A DNA stretch of 64,000 nt from Pterois miles (taxonomy: Eukaryota; Chordata; Actinopteri; Perciformes; Scorpaenidae), in contig CAMQGK010000637.1 of assembly GCA_947000775.1 (NCBI GenBank), forward strand, positions 24,296,001 to 24,360,000. Reading direction: 5' to 3'. Below are positions 26,201 to 38,603 of the stretch, piece after piece. Each line of letters starts with the position of its first letter. The first letter of the stretch is position 1. The notes beneath the pieces were generated by a model. The model made no database searches, was not told the DNA's origin, and was given only the letters and a program-made list of their open reading frames with translations. Made by a program: the position numbers and the translations under genes.

Positions 26201-29200
26201 TGGTCGATGTCGGCAGCGCCCAGGTTGCCCATGATTTTCTCAATGGTCTCCATCACCATCTTTCTGTACTGCTCTGCCTCATCTTTCAGGTCATCAACAA
26301 TGCGAGAAATGATCTCTGCTGCTCCCACTTTGTTGGCCAGCTCCACTGTGGTGTCCACCAACTGTTAAGGGTAAGAAAGACTGTTCAAAAACATGACAGA
26401 TGTGTGCAAAAGCTTCACAAGTTCCCATAACCCCCTGAAAAAAAACAAAAACCTTTTCCTCACAAGACCTCACTTTTTAATACAACAGTGCTAATGCTGC
26501 GTTCACGCTATCAGCGACACAACAGGCAACAAGTCATTTTCAGTGGAAGTAGTGATATGAAGCTACAAACTGTCGCCCAACACTGGTTGTTTCACCCTGT
26601 TCCTTTCCATCTAAAAAAAAAAAAAAAAAAAAAAAAAAATGCTGTTCCCAGTGCTATTTAACGACAAAGCTATGTCAGCAAGTGCCAGAGCAACACTTCA
26701 GTGGTGACACAGCGACAATGTAGCTGGCACCGGTGGCCATTTTGATGCTCATAGTGTCAACATAACATGAGGAACATTCCTATTATATGACAAAACAATG
26801 TTTTGGGACTAAACTGTCCAGTAAAATAAGTGGTACTCTTTACAACCAAGTTTTCAGTTCAGGCATAAAAAAGTTATATATGGATTACAATAATTTGCTA
26901 GCTGTCAACTGAACTGTACAAAATGCTCATATTTTGTTAGTTTGCGCTAGGCTCTTGACATGAAGCGAAGCATAGCACAAATCGAACCACAAAAAAAATA
27001 CAAAACAAAGTTTTAACAACATCCTTATAGTATACTGTATATAGTGTAGTTTGCTTGCTTCAATTACATAATTTGCATGGTGTTCGGAATACAATGGCAC
27101 AGGAATATGCCTTATTTAAATATTTATTTTGCTAAGTAAAGTGGCAAAACTAATGCAGAATGATTATTTGTTTTTATTCAAAGCACACTGTATCTGCTAA
27201 ACCTGGTTCAGGTGCACTGGTATGTCTGAAATTTATATCTGTCCTAATGGTGGCAGTGATCGATATCTATCAATAAATTAAATTCTGTAGGAGGAATATC
27301 AGACTGTAACCAACGAGTGCAGGTTGAGAACAGAGAAGACATTAAAACGTCAGGTCTGCTAGCTCTCGTGTTGGTGTTAATCTAGCGAACGACTAGCCCT
27401 GATCTGAACCACGGACTGGTTGAACAGGCGAGAATAGTTCGCAGGAAGCAGCCTACAACTTTTGATGACAAGCTGTGTCATACTGTAAGTAAGTAGTTCA
27501 AGTGTTGTTGTCTTTGACATCTGTTAATGTATACCTCAGGATATAAATGTGTTGTGATTAAGCAGACATGAAAATCATTTCACATTTAGGGTGGTGTGTG
27601 AGGGTGAGTTTATTTTATGACTGACAGTTTTAAGTTGTTTTGTCATTGTGGTGGTTGAGTACAACACAACGTTTTAGCACATGGACAGTAAAGTGTACTG
27701 AACACTAAATTTCTGGTATCATGACCTCCCTCGCTGGTATTACCTGTTTTTACATTTTTATCCACAGGAAACAAGAGACCACATTTTAAAAAGCTAATTC
27801 TTGGATTCATTAGACTAACAAAAGGGAACTAAGTCCATCTGACAAACTTTTTTTTGTTGAACTTGTGTGTGTGCTAACCTGTCTGTAGTTGCGTCTGTCC
27901 AGAGCCATCCTGTGCTGCCAGAAGTGCTTGAAGAAGGGGGGCAGGATCTCAGTCTTAATGTAGTTGGCTTCCACACCATCGGTGCCACAACACTGCTTCA
28001 CCACCTACAAGACAAAAACACAAGTGCACGTCAGAAAAAGAAACTGACAAACATGATTTCAGTGCTGAAACAGCTCCTTTAGACCTCTTAGTTCAGACAA
28101 AGAGCAGATGTAACCAACGGGTGCAGGGTGAGAACAGAGAGGACGCAGGTTATCAGCTCTGCTAATTCTCATGCTGGTGTTCATCTAGCGACATACTAGC
28201 CCTGACGCAACCATGTAGTGGCTGAACAGGCGAGAATCGGTCGCAGAAAATGAGCTAATATTTATAGAAGCATAGCGAGACTTGAGTTATTCTTCCCCTC
28301 TTATACCTTGAGTACAATCTTCTTCATTTCCTCATCAGGGGACTGGAACTCTCTGATGAGGATCAGCATCACCTCTCTGGTGTAGTAGTTTGCATACTCG
28401 GCATCCATCAGTGGGATCAGGTAACCAATAGCTTTGAGGAAAGCAGCCAGACCCTGGAGACAAAGAGGGAGAAATTTATTGTGAATACAAACTCAGCTCC
28501 CAGCAGAGTGCTGTATATTTCATGTGACATCTACTGACATCAGCAGCACCACCAAGGAGACTTTATAGCAACCGTTTGTTGTTCTTACTTCTTACCTTTC
28601 CCCTGTGCTGTCTGATACCCTTCCAGAGGGGCTTGAGGACTGAGTCAAATGACTCAATACCGTATGGTGTGGCAGCTTCAGCGAGGGCAGCTATAGCCAG
28701 GGCACTGATGGTTCTCACCTTCTGCTGCTCGTCCACCAGACCTGTGACATTACACAGTTAAATATGACAGTCAGAGTGTGAACACATTTTATTATAGACA
28801 TTATGACTGTTTTAACAATTGTGAACTATATCTGCAGGTTTTGCACAATTTAAGGAAATTTGAATCCATTTAGGGTTCAGATTAGAGTGAAAATGAAGAA
28901 CAAATGAAAAACACAATATAAAAGTGTGCAAAATTATCGTTGCCAATCAGGGAAAACGCCACACAAGTGTAAACGTAGACCAATGGATTTTGGGAAGGAA
29001 TCAGACTGAGGTTGTATTTAAAACTGCTTATCAAATACTACTGACAAACACAGTAAACAGTACATACTGCATAAAACTGCCTTTTCAGTTACGGCAACAA
29101 AACAGTGGAATCATATCCATACAAACAAGCATATAATCACAGGATCCCATTAATCATATAATGGACATTTATGTTGTGATATTTAAACAAACTATCCATC

Positions 29201-32200
29201 AACAGGGAAATTAAAACCTTGTCTATACATAGGTCTCTTGAGAAGAGGAGCTCCAACCAGCTCATTGCAGGCTGTGAGAGTCACTGTGAAGATAGCACCC
29301 GGCCGGTGCTAGCTGGCTGTCAAGGCAGTTTGTGGAGCTCTTCATGGCCCAAAATTCTCCAACAAATGTTCGATTAGCCAGCGATTTTCATAAAACTGAT
29401 AATATTAGAAAAATCTTTCTTGCTTCAAAATTCTCTGAAGTGAATTTAGTGGAGAAATAGCTACCAAAAATGTACAAATTTTGGCCAAATCAGTTCATAT
29501 TACTAGTATAGTATGTGGTTTCAAAACCAGCCTGAGATTTGACCTCAAGTGTAAAGATTCACTGAACACCTCTGCATGTGTAAATTAAGCCTGCAAGGCT
29601 GCAAAGAACTGCATTTATGCTTTATACTTTTGTTTCAATTTGATAATAATCTACAGTGCCAGTCTACAAGGACATGCAAACCCCTGCAAATACGACCACA
29701 ACTGACCGTGTTCAATGATCTCCACCAAGCTGCGAAGGTGGGGCAGAATGGCACAGCCCATGAGGATGGCGATCTGCTGCACGATCTTGATGCCTGTGTG
29801 CCGGGCCTGCCAGGACTTCTTGCTTTTACACACGGCTTTGAGAAACGGCAGGAGAGAGGGAATGCCAAGAGCAGAGGCCACCACGGCGAAGGCTCGGGCT
29901 GTGGTGTTTCTCACATACTCGTCCATGTTGTCGATATCAGGTCGCATTGTGGAAATCATTGTAGCCAAACCGGCAGCCTGGGACGGACAGCAACAAGACA
30001 AATGTCAAATTATGTCAACTTAAAAAGAATGTGTACTGGTTCTTAAGCTAAACCTGGTTCAGAGTCAACAAGTCTGCATGTTGAGAACAGACGAGGCGTA
30101 AACATCAGGTCTGCTGGCTCTTGTGTTGGTGTTAATTTAGTGATCTGAACCACAGACTGGTTGAACAGGGGAGAATAGTTCGCAGGAAGCTTAAAAAAAA
30201 ACATTACCTTTGCCAAGTTGGAGATGATTTCTCTTCCTTCTACTCTGGCGTAGTAGTCCTCATCAATCAACAGGGGCTCAATCACCACCAGGATCTGGAC
30301 ACAAAAAGGATGGTAAGTTAAGTTCTTCACGCACAATCCACAAAAATAAGCGCAGATCATTTTCACACTGAGCCTACCTTGTGTACGTATGGTCGAACCA
30401 GGTCATCCAGTTTATAGAGGATGCGGTCAATGACTTTAACCAGCAGGTGGCGCTCTTGATCCTCCAGAGTGGGTGACATGAGTAATGGCAGGATCTGATT
30501 GAAGAGGGGGCCTGCTCCAAATTCACGAGCTTTATCTGTGATTTGACGCAGAGCAGCCTAGAGACAAAGAGAAGGAAGAGGATCAGTCAGACAGTCAGGT
30601 AGTCAGACAGGCTTCAGTGTCTACAGATCTGATGATTTCTGTCTGCTGCTCCCAGCAGAGCATGATGGTCTACACTTTGACCTCCACTGAAAGCAGCAGC
30701 TCCTCAGAGAGGAGATTCTTTAGCAAGCAAATATTCACACTGTAGCCACATGCAGGCTCAGTGCTGGGTGTTGATCTTGCAATAGGTGCCATTGTTGTGC
30801 TTTATGCTCTTACAAGGCAGATTTATGACATGAGAAGAAATGGACAGCAGAAGCTTAAAGAGAATATAGGATATAGAGTGTTGCAGGGATGATGTATTTT
30901 TGTAGGCCAACCAAAAAGTTAGGATCACCCTGGTTCCCTCGACAAAAAGCCAATGAGATTTTACCATTGGGTTTTGGATTACTGCAGAAAATAAGGTCTG
31001 TGGCAAACAAGTTTATGCACTTTTTTGCAGCATGATATTCTTCACAAATGAGCACCACTATTTGAATTTTGAAGCATAACTGCAATTGCCAGAAGTAAAA
31101 AGCTAATACTAGGCTTCAAACGAGCTACACCATGGTTGCATGACTTCACGTGTCCACTAAGATACACCAAGCCAACAGTGAGTTGGGGCCGACAGGGAGC
31201 ATCTGTCAGCCTAGTTGTTGCAGCGTGTCCTGTACTGTCAGCTCTAGTCTGCCCATATCAGAGTTTTTTCATCCAATTCAGCATGTTGAATTGGTGGTAG
31301 AGCTCATTGTTGAGAGAAAGCACTCTGATTGACTGTTCAGCAAAAGCAAAACGGTGCACATGAGGAGAAATGGACGTGAGGAAAGCAAGCAAACACGTCA
31401 AGTCAAGTTGTAAAGTCAGTGGTAACTGGCTGTTGTCTGTAGTCTGTGGTGTGTTCCAGTGCAACATTTCAGTGAAAACAAAGGCGACATGAGGCGACAC
31501 AACTGGTGGCCTTCGTCTATGCAATATGTTATGCAATGAGGCAGACATGTCAGCATGATGACATTTAGTCCTCTACTTTAGTCACTTGTTGGCAATCGCC
31601 TTTTTATGACATGGAAAAAAAAGTGGAATATTTACTACCTTATTTTATCTCATAGAGCAAAACGTTAAAAGATCTTAAACTTGTGTTAACCACAGACCTT
31701 ACCTGAAGCATGTAACTAAAAACCTATTGACCTCTTTCTGTGTTTTAGGACTCATTCCTGAAGCACTTTATTTGGGGATTGTTTAATAATATCATATTGG
31801 AAATCATACAAGGACTCAAAGTAATAACAATGACAAACCTTCCTCATGGGTGGTGTTCCATTTTTAATCTTCAGCAGCAGCTTCATGATCTTCCTCTCTT
31901 TCTGCTCTTCGGGGCTCAGCGTGGACTCATCCACCTCCACCTAAACACATATAGAGATAGTTGTCAACACACATGTTGACCTTCAGACATGACAAACATA
32001 CCAGCTGTTGATTTTACAGCAGTTAAACGTATGTTATGCGCACAAATGTGATGCTCACCAGCAGTTTGTCAAAATACTGGATGTCATCGGGTTTGAGGAA
32101 GGGGAGGTTTCCTGAGGGTTGGTCATTCATCTGTTTTGTGGTGCGGTCCTCTGCCTGCATGTGGAAGCCCGTCATGCCTCCGATGGGAGTCGGCGTGGCT

Positions 32201-35200
32201 GACAGCTTACGCGCCGGAGTGCGGATCGGCACGTAGCCTGCTGGAGGAGGCAAGACCTATGGAGAAGAACAATAAACTGTCAGTACTGTTACTTCTTTTA
32301 AATTATATTTACTCATGGTTTTGTCACTATAGAATTAAATGCAATATAAAAGGGGCATGGACCTTGTATCCCTCTGGGAACATGGCATCAAGCTCCTCAT
32401 CTGTGAGAGGCCGGTTCCTCTCATCAATCTCCCTCTCCCACCTCCAAGCCTGCAGCTGCTCTGGAGTCATGCTCATCAGGTGACCTGGAGGAAACAAGAG
32501 AGGAAAGTTATTTAATATACAGTAAAACCATAAAGGGGCTCAGGGATCCATGAGACTAATGTATGATGTCCATTAGCTTTCGCAAACGGGGTTTCTTCTT
32601 TCCTAAGTCCCTGAATACGAACAACAGACTAAGCCTCCAGCTTGGAGAAGCAGGCAGGAGTTACTGCACGGAAGCAAAGCAATGTACTGCTGTGGATGGG
32701 GCCGACAGCAAAACACATTTTAACCACAGAAAAGAAAGACCCACCTAACAAAAATCAATATTAGTTTAACTGTAAGCTATATTTAAATTATTTTCACCAG
32801 TTTACCTTGCTGTCAGACAGTCCATTCTTACGGGAACTGGAGCCGTCGTACCCATCTATGCCATCGCCACAGCCACCTGACTCCATTGAAAAAAACCTGG
32901 ATTTTTACCTCACAGCATATGGGGGTTGCTTTGTGTTACACAATAACACAAACTCACCAACTGATCTAGTCAGTGGTAGACCAGAAACTCCTGTGTTTGG
33001 TGAGGTAAAATTACTGTTTTTTTCCCCAATGGAGTCTGGTTGCTTTGGCGAGAGCAGAGGTAATGGCTTCAGTTCCCAAATCAGAAACACAGAATTTATA
33101 CTAATTATATAATTAATATAGCGTACACTTTAACTTAGATGGGCCTTTTTTAGGTGGTTAAAATACATTTGCTGCCAGCCCCTTCCACAGCAGTACATTG
33201 CTTTGCTCCTGTGCTGGTCTGCTTATAGAAACTGGGCACATGCCAACCATCTACTGTAAGTAATACACTGAGTAAGTAATACACTATGGATAAGTACCTC
33301 ACACAACTCCACTTCAAAACACCCAAACTACCCTGTTAAAAGTTATAGTTATGTACAAGAAATAAAAAAGCAAAGCAGAAATGATGGGAGGAACACATAA
33401 TGCAACAAAAAGTTGAGGCTTATTTACCTGGTGTTGGGGTAGCCATGTTCATAGCTGGCGTTCCGATGGGAGTTTTTCCTGGGGTGAGTAGTGGTGTTGA
33501 GGATCCCATTTGACTGGCAGGGGTTTCATCCCACCGAGACTTCCTCTTACTGGCCCCCGGGGTTGGAGTCTCTCCCACCGACTCATCTCCTCTGTCTGTG
33601 CGTGGTGTTTCAGCCCAGCCACTGCCGTGTCCTGGCGTCTCCCTTTCTGTCTTTGGGGTTTCGTCCCAGCGGTTTTTGCGTACGCTTCCTGTGGCTCCAC
33701 CATGGCCAGGTGTGGCATGGCCAGGCGTGTCCCTGCCAGGGGTGGCAGCGCCAGCAGGGGTGTGACTGGGAGTTGGGTCCCACATGCGGGTACTGGGGGT
33801 GGCCCCTGGGGTCTCGCTGCCTTTAGGGCGGCCTGGGGTTTCATCCCATCGGCTGTTTGAAGGTGTGTGTGCTGGGGTGTGTCCTGGGGTGTGTCCTGGA
33901 GTCTACAAAGGACCAGAAACAAAGAAAATATTAATAAATAAAAGATTAAAAACATGAATGAGACAATCTGCAACTTCAAAAATAGCTGTCCTACGTTACT
34001 GGATTCCCTCATGTTACCAAATAGTTATACAGAGTACTAACCAGGAATTAAGCTGTATATTGTTACCCACTACCAGGCTCTTAAGTTATCCATTAACAGC
34101 CAGAGGCTGAAACTTGAGTGACTCACCTCAGCAGAGGAGTCAGCCTGGTCCCAGCTGGACATCTTTTTGGGTGTAGCATTAGAGGGGGTTTGGTCAGCTG
34201 TCTGGTCCCAGCGGCGTTTACGTTTTGCAGCGGCGGCGGCAGCAGCAGCGGCTTGGGAGGCAGCGGACCCGTTGACAGCTTTCAGGTCCCCAGATTTGGC
34301 CTTCTCTACCAGCTGCTGACGAATCTCTCTCTGCATGAAAAAATGCACAAACATCAGGACAAAAAAGTGATACTGTAGTACTGTAATAGTGAACTGTGCT
34401 GCAACAAAAAACAGGACTCTATAAAGGATTATTACATGGCTTGTTGAATACTCTGAATGGAAAATCATGGTACTCTATAGTCTGGTATTTGTTTATAGCA
34501 GACCATTGTGATGTTGGACTTTTTTGTGAAATTATTGATTTCTTAAGTAAGTAGTCGTTTGATAAGTGGCATACTGTACAGCAAAAGTGGGTCACTTTTG
34601 TGAAATAAACTTCCTCAGGGCAATGCAAAGACTGCTTCAGGTCGGGATGCTGCATCAACCTGTCAGGATTTATCTCACAACAATAACCCACGTGCTGTAA
34701 TTTATCCCTTACATATTAATATGACAAATTTATCCGATCTGGAAAGAGCTTGCAGCTTAAGACACTGTAGGTAGCCACTCACCTCCTCTTTGGACAGGTT
34801 CTGCTCCAACATGACGTCCACATACGACCTGACCTGCAGCTTGGGGTCCGGCGTTTTGCCCCCTGCGCGAAAGAGCACGAACAAGAACATAGAACACTCA
34901 TCAGTATACGCCCTAGGGACCCACGTTATTACAAACACAGCAAGCACAAACACAGCCAGCTAACCCTGACTCTCTTTACCAACAGATTAACTTACATTCC
35001 TGTTTTTATAATTCACAAAACATTCCTACAGAATTACATACAAATATACATTTGTCTTTCTTACATACAGTCATAGCATTCTAATGAAAAACAAGCAGAT
35101 ACATAGAGAGAAGAGCTGAGGTTGTGGTGTTTTCTTAAAGTGGATTAAGAAGTTATAGCCATCACTGATGCAGGGGTCCTGGGCTGTGCTCCTCAGAATA

Positions 35201-38200
35201 CGTACACTTTCAGTGCCAAGGGTCCTTCTGCAGTCAGACTTCAACCGGCAGAAAAGAAGCCTAGAAAATTTCTCTTTACCATTAGTAACACTTTGGAAAA
35301 GGGTTTGAAGTCACACACAACAGTATACCACCTGTGTTGCATTGATTTACGGCACTCAAAAAACAAAGCATCTTCTTGGGGCATAACCACAAAACTAGGA
35401 AAAAAAAAAAAAAAAAATTCACATGGAGACTATGTGGTCCAGATTCCCAAGTGTTTACACTAGCATATAAAAATAAGTCAAGATTTTGAGGCTACATCTA
35501 GGAATGACATTACCACAAAATATGAGCATCTACTCTGGCATTCAAATACAAAAATGAGGCAATTTAGTCCAAAATATGATAATATGACATACCAGAGCCA
35601 CACTGACTTCTCTTAACAGCACTGGTTATTATCTAATAATTGTACATTTAGATCTTGACTTCCTTTTCATTACAAAGGTGACTGATAAAATAAGGATAAG
35701 ATATGTAGTCAAATATTTGTGCAGTCATTTTCCCTCATGAATGCATGGGAAATTTTATCTAAATTTGTAGGAAATTGATAAGCCAAATAAAAAAAAACTT
35801 CTTGGGGGTTGAGGTTTGTTGTAGCTGGGCTGCATCTGATTCCCCTCACAGGCCCCAAACAAGCAGCCAGTGGACCCTGACCAAACTGACAAGTGCACAG
35901 TTCTGTGTTCCCCATAACCTACACAGGATGAGTTGCTGCACCCTTAACAGAGTGCAGTACAGGACTGGCAAAGCAGTACTGCTGTAGGAGAGAAATTAAG
36001 GACAGTTAGTATGGGCCTGTGGTATTGTGGTACACAATTTTTCTTGATAACATATTTCTATTTTACAGAGAGAGTTGTAAAATAAAAATATATTTACACA
36101 ACAACTTTGTACAAAGAGCTCTCTCTACATGCAGGCTTTCAGATTAAGCCCTACCTAAACCAAACCTGAAGCACTCAGGCCATTAAGCTCATATTGTCAG
36201 TGGAAGTGAAGATGTAATAAAAATGGAAAGAAACATAACCTAGCTGGCTCAGGCTCTTGCATGTTTCTACACTTCCAGACAGTTTTTCTCTTTTGCGAAA
36301 TAAACTAAACCCAATAAGCCTAATCCTATAGTATCTATCAAATTTGACAAACCAAGTTACCACTTAAATTACAGACCAGACAGGGACAAATTGGGAGGAC
36401 AAATTAGATCCAATTATGACTTTTATGTCACTATATAACCCTACTGATCATGAGCTGACTACACCAAAGTGGCCATTTCTCTCCACTGCCTGCATTGGGA
36501 TCTACAGCTCTGTCTATAAGTGAGCAGGTTGTCGTTTGTCATCAGTTACTGCACTCAGCATGGTGTAGCGTGCTTCATTGGCAGGCGAATTACATAACTA
36601 AACCCTCAAACTTACACTTAATACTCATATGCTACAACAAGATACTGCACTTTCCCATCATAATTTAGGCTGACGCTTGCATGGGATTGTTAACCCTTCG
36701 ACTCACACACAGCCCATCTGCGACCCACGTTTGTTAGGTGAAATACCCCTTACAACATTCAACACCTAACCACCTCTCCCACTGAAAAGCATGGTAACCC
36801 TACAGTGCACTTTAGTTTATTGCACGCACCAGGATAAAATGTTCATTTTGACAGTAAGATCATGAAAACTTTTTCACAAACCAGAAAACTGAAGATAAAC
36901 TTTGAGTCCACACTGACATATGATACAAAGTTGGAAGTTGGTACAAATGTATTTCATATATTAGGAAGAAAACGTACAATGACACAAAATGCTCTTGGAC
37001 CACAGAGGATTGACCACGGGGAAGGCATCAAGTCTGGGAGGCAAGTTATTGCATTGTGGTCGAAGGGTTAAAAACAGCAAAACTATGGGTGTGAAACCAT
37101 TGGTTGTCATGGGGGTCACGAAAAAGTGAACCGTGAAAAGAAATGGGGAAGGTGTAATGAAGTCAAAAAATAGCTATATTTACCATCTGCAAAAGGGTCG
37201 AGACGCTCAGGTGAGATGATCATCTGTCTGCGCCGGGCTTTGTATTCATCTTCCCGCTCTGCGATCTTCTGCGGACGATGTTCTGCAAATGGGTCGTACT
37301 GCAAAACAAAGATGGGGTGTAAGTGTATTTCTAAACTGAAAAGTAAAAGGCCTGTTTCAAGAACAATCAAAAAAAAAAAAAAAAAATTCTGGCTTATTCT
37401 GTGATATAGGAACACACACTTTGACACCACGTAGAAAGTAAACATATACGTAGTCAAGTAACAAAAACACAGTGATGAATGATATCTAAGACACAAAACA
37501 TACTTGCTCGTCTGACTGAGGAATGGCATTGAGTATCGCCACTGGTGCATGGTACCCTGGCTTCTTTTGTCCCAACAAGCTTGTTGATGAATCCTCCTCA
37601 TCGTCCTGAGGAAGGAAAGAAAGACAGGAGTCTAGTCAAATCTCACCAAAATGGCAAGACTCTCCTAGCTCATATGCAACAGACAAAGGGGAGCAGTCAA
37701 GCTCCCAAAAAAATGGAATGGCAACTGAATTTAAGTAACAGTAAAAAGTAAATGTATTATAGCACTATTTAGATAAAGGAGGATCTTTAGTTTTCAAGGC
37801 AACTATTCTGCAACTATTTGGGAGAAATATATCTATGCCCTGGGGAGGATTGGAAATTTAACCAAGTAATTAATTATTTACAAAGGATCTGAGTACTTCT
37901 TGCACTGCTGGCCCTGGCCCCTATGCAAATACTTACATCCTCCTGCTCATTGGCAGCAATGGAAGTGACATATCCAGCAAAGCGGCTGTCGCTGCCTCCA
38001 TAGATCTCCTGGTCATAAAATCCAGTGGAGTCAAGGCCCACTCCCTGCTCTCCTTCCTCCAGCAGGGTGGCCTTCATCCCCTGGATCTCCAGGATCTGGG
38101 CCTCGATATCTACCAGGAAATGAAGAAAGAAACAAGAGAGGATGAAAATTAACATAATTGACAAAAAATCTGACTCTGCAGTAGGGCTATGTGATATGGC

Positions 38201-38529
38201 TAAACTCTTCTATTCCAATATTAGAGATGTTCTGATACCATTTTTTTCCTTCCTGTTACTTATTTTGATACTGAACCTGTGATATACGAAGTACTGATCT
38301 GATATCACTGTGATTAAAAAAAATAAAATCTTATTATCATTTAATAGCTGATCATGTGATATTATCACTGTCTTCGCTGTATGGCCTTGATCAGATTAAA
38401 CTCTTTGAAAAACCGAAACAAATACATTTTTAATTTCTGGTTAAAAAAGTAGATTTTTCCTGGGCATTGAAACAACTCTACCCGAGATAAGTCATTCCAT
38501 ATCTCTATAACGGTGTATATAACAATACA

Positions 38530-38603
<74 letters not shown>

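Larger units (their letters stand above)
32059..38109 (-). other. sf3b1: sf3b1 exons 2-9: disordered N-terminal region with TP and RWDET motifs
   Basis: These exons encode the acidic start ([14 protein letters not shown]), the basic stretch [12 protein letters not shown], and a long proline/threonine-rich segment. That segment has repeated TPGH units and tryptophan motifs: [50 protein letters not shown]. In the family the tryptophan motifs are U2AF-ligand motifs that bind UHM domains (U2AF65, SPF45, TAT-SF1, PUF60), and the TP dipeptides are phosphorylated during splicing. Exon 6 contains nine consecutive alanine codons (34226-34252), where the human protein as remembered has only a short PPS-like sequence. 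Exon 8 is followed by an unusual GTCCAT donor. Confidence 0.9.

Noticed and set aside
27302..28248. Assigning an rRNA target or a named snoRNA family to the H/ACA-like RNAs
   Set aside because: One pocket strand (ctgcaccc) resembles the complement of a large-subunit rRNA stretch I recall, but no uridine falls at the required position and I cannot run a target search. Left unassigned.
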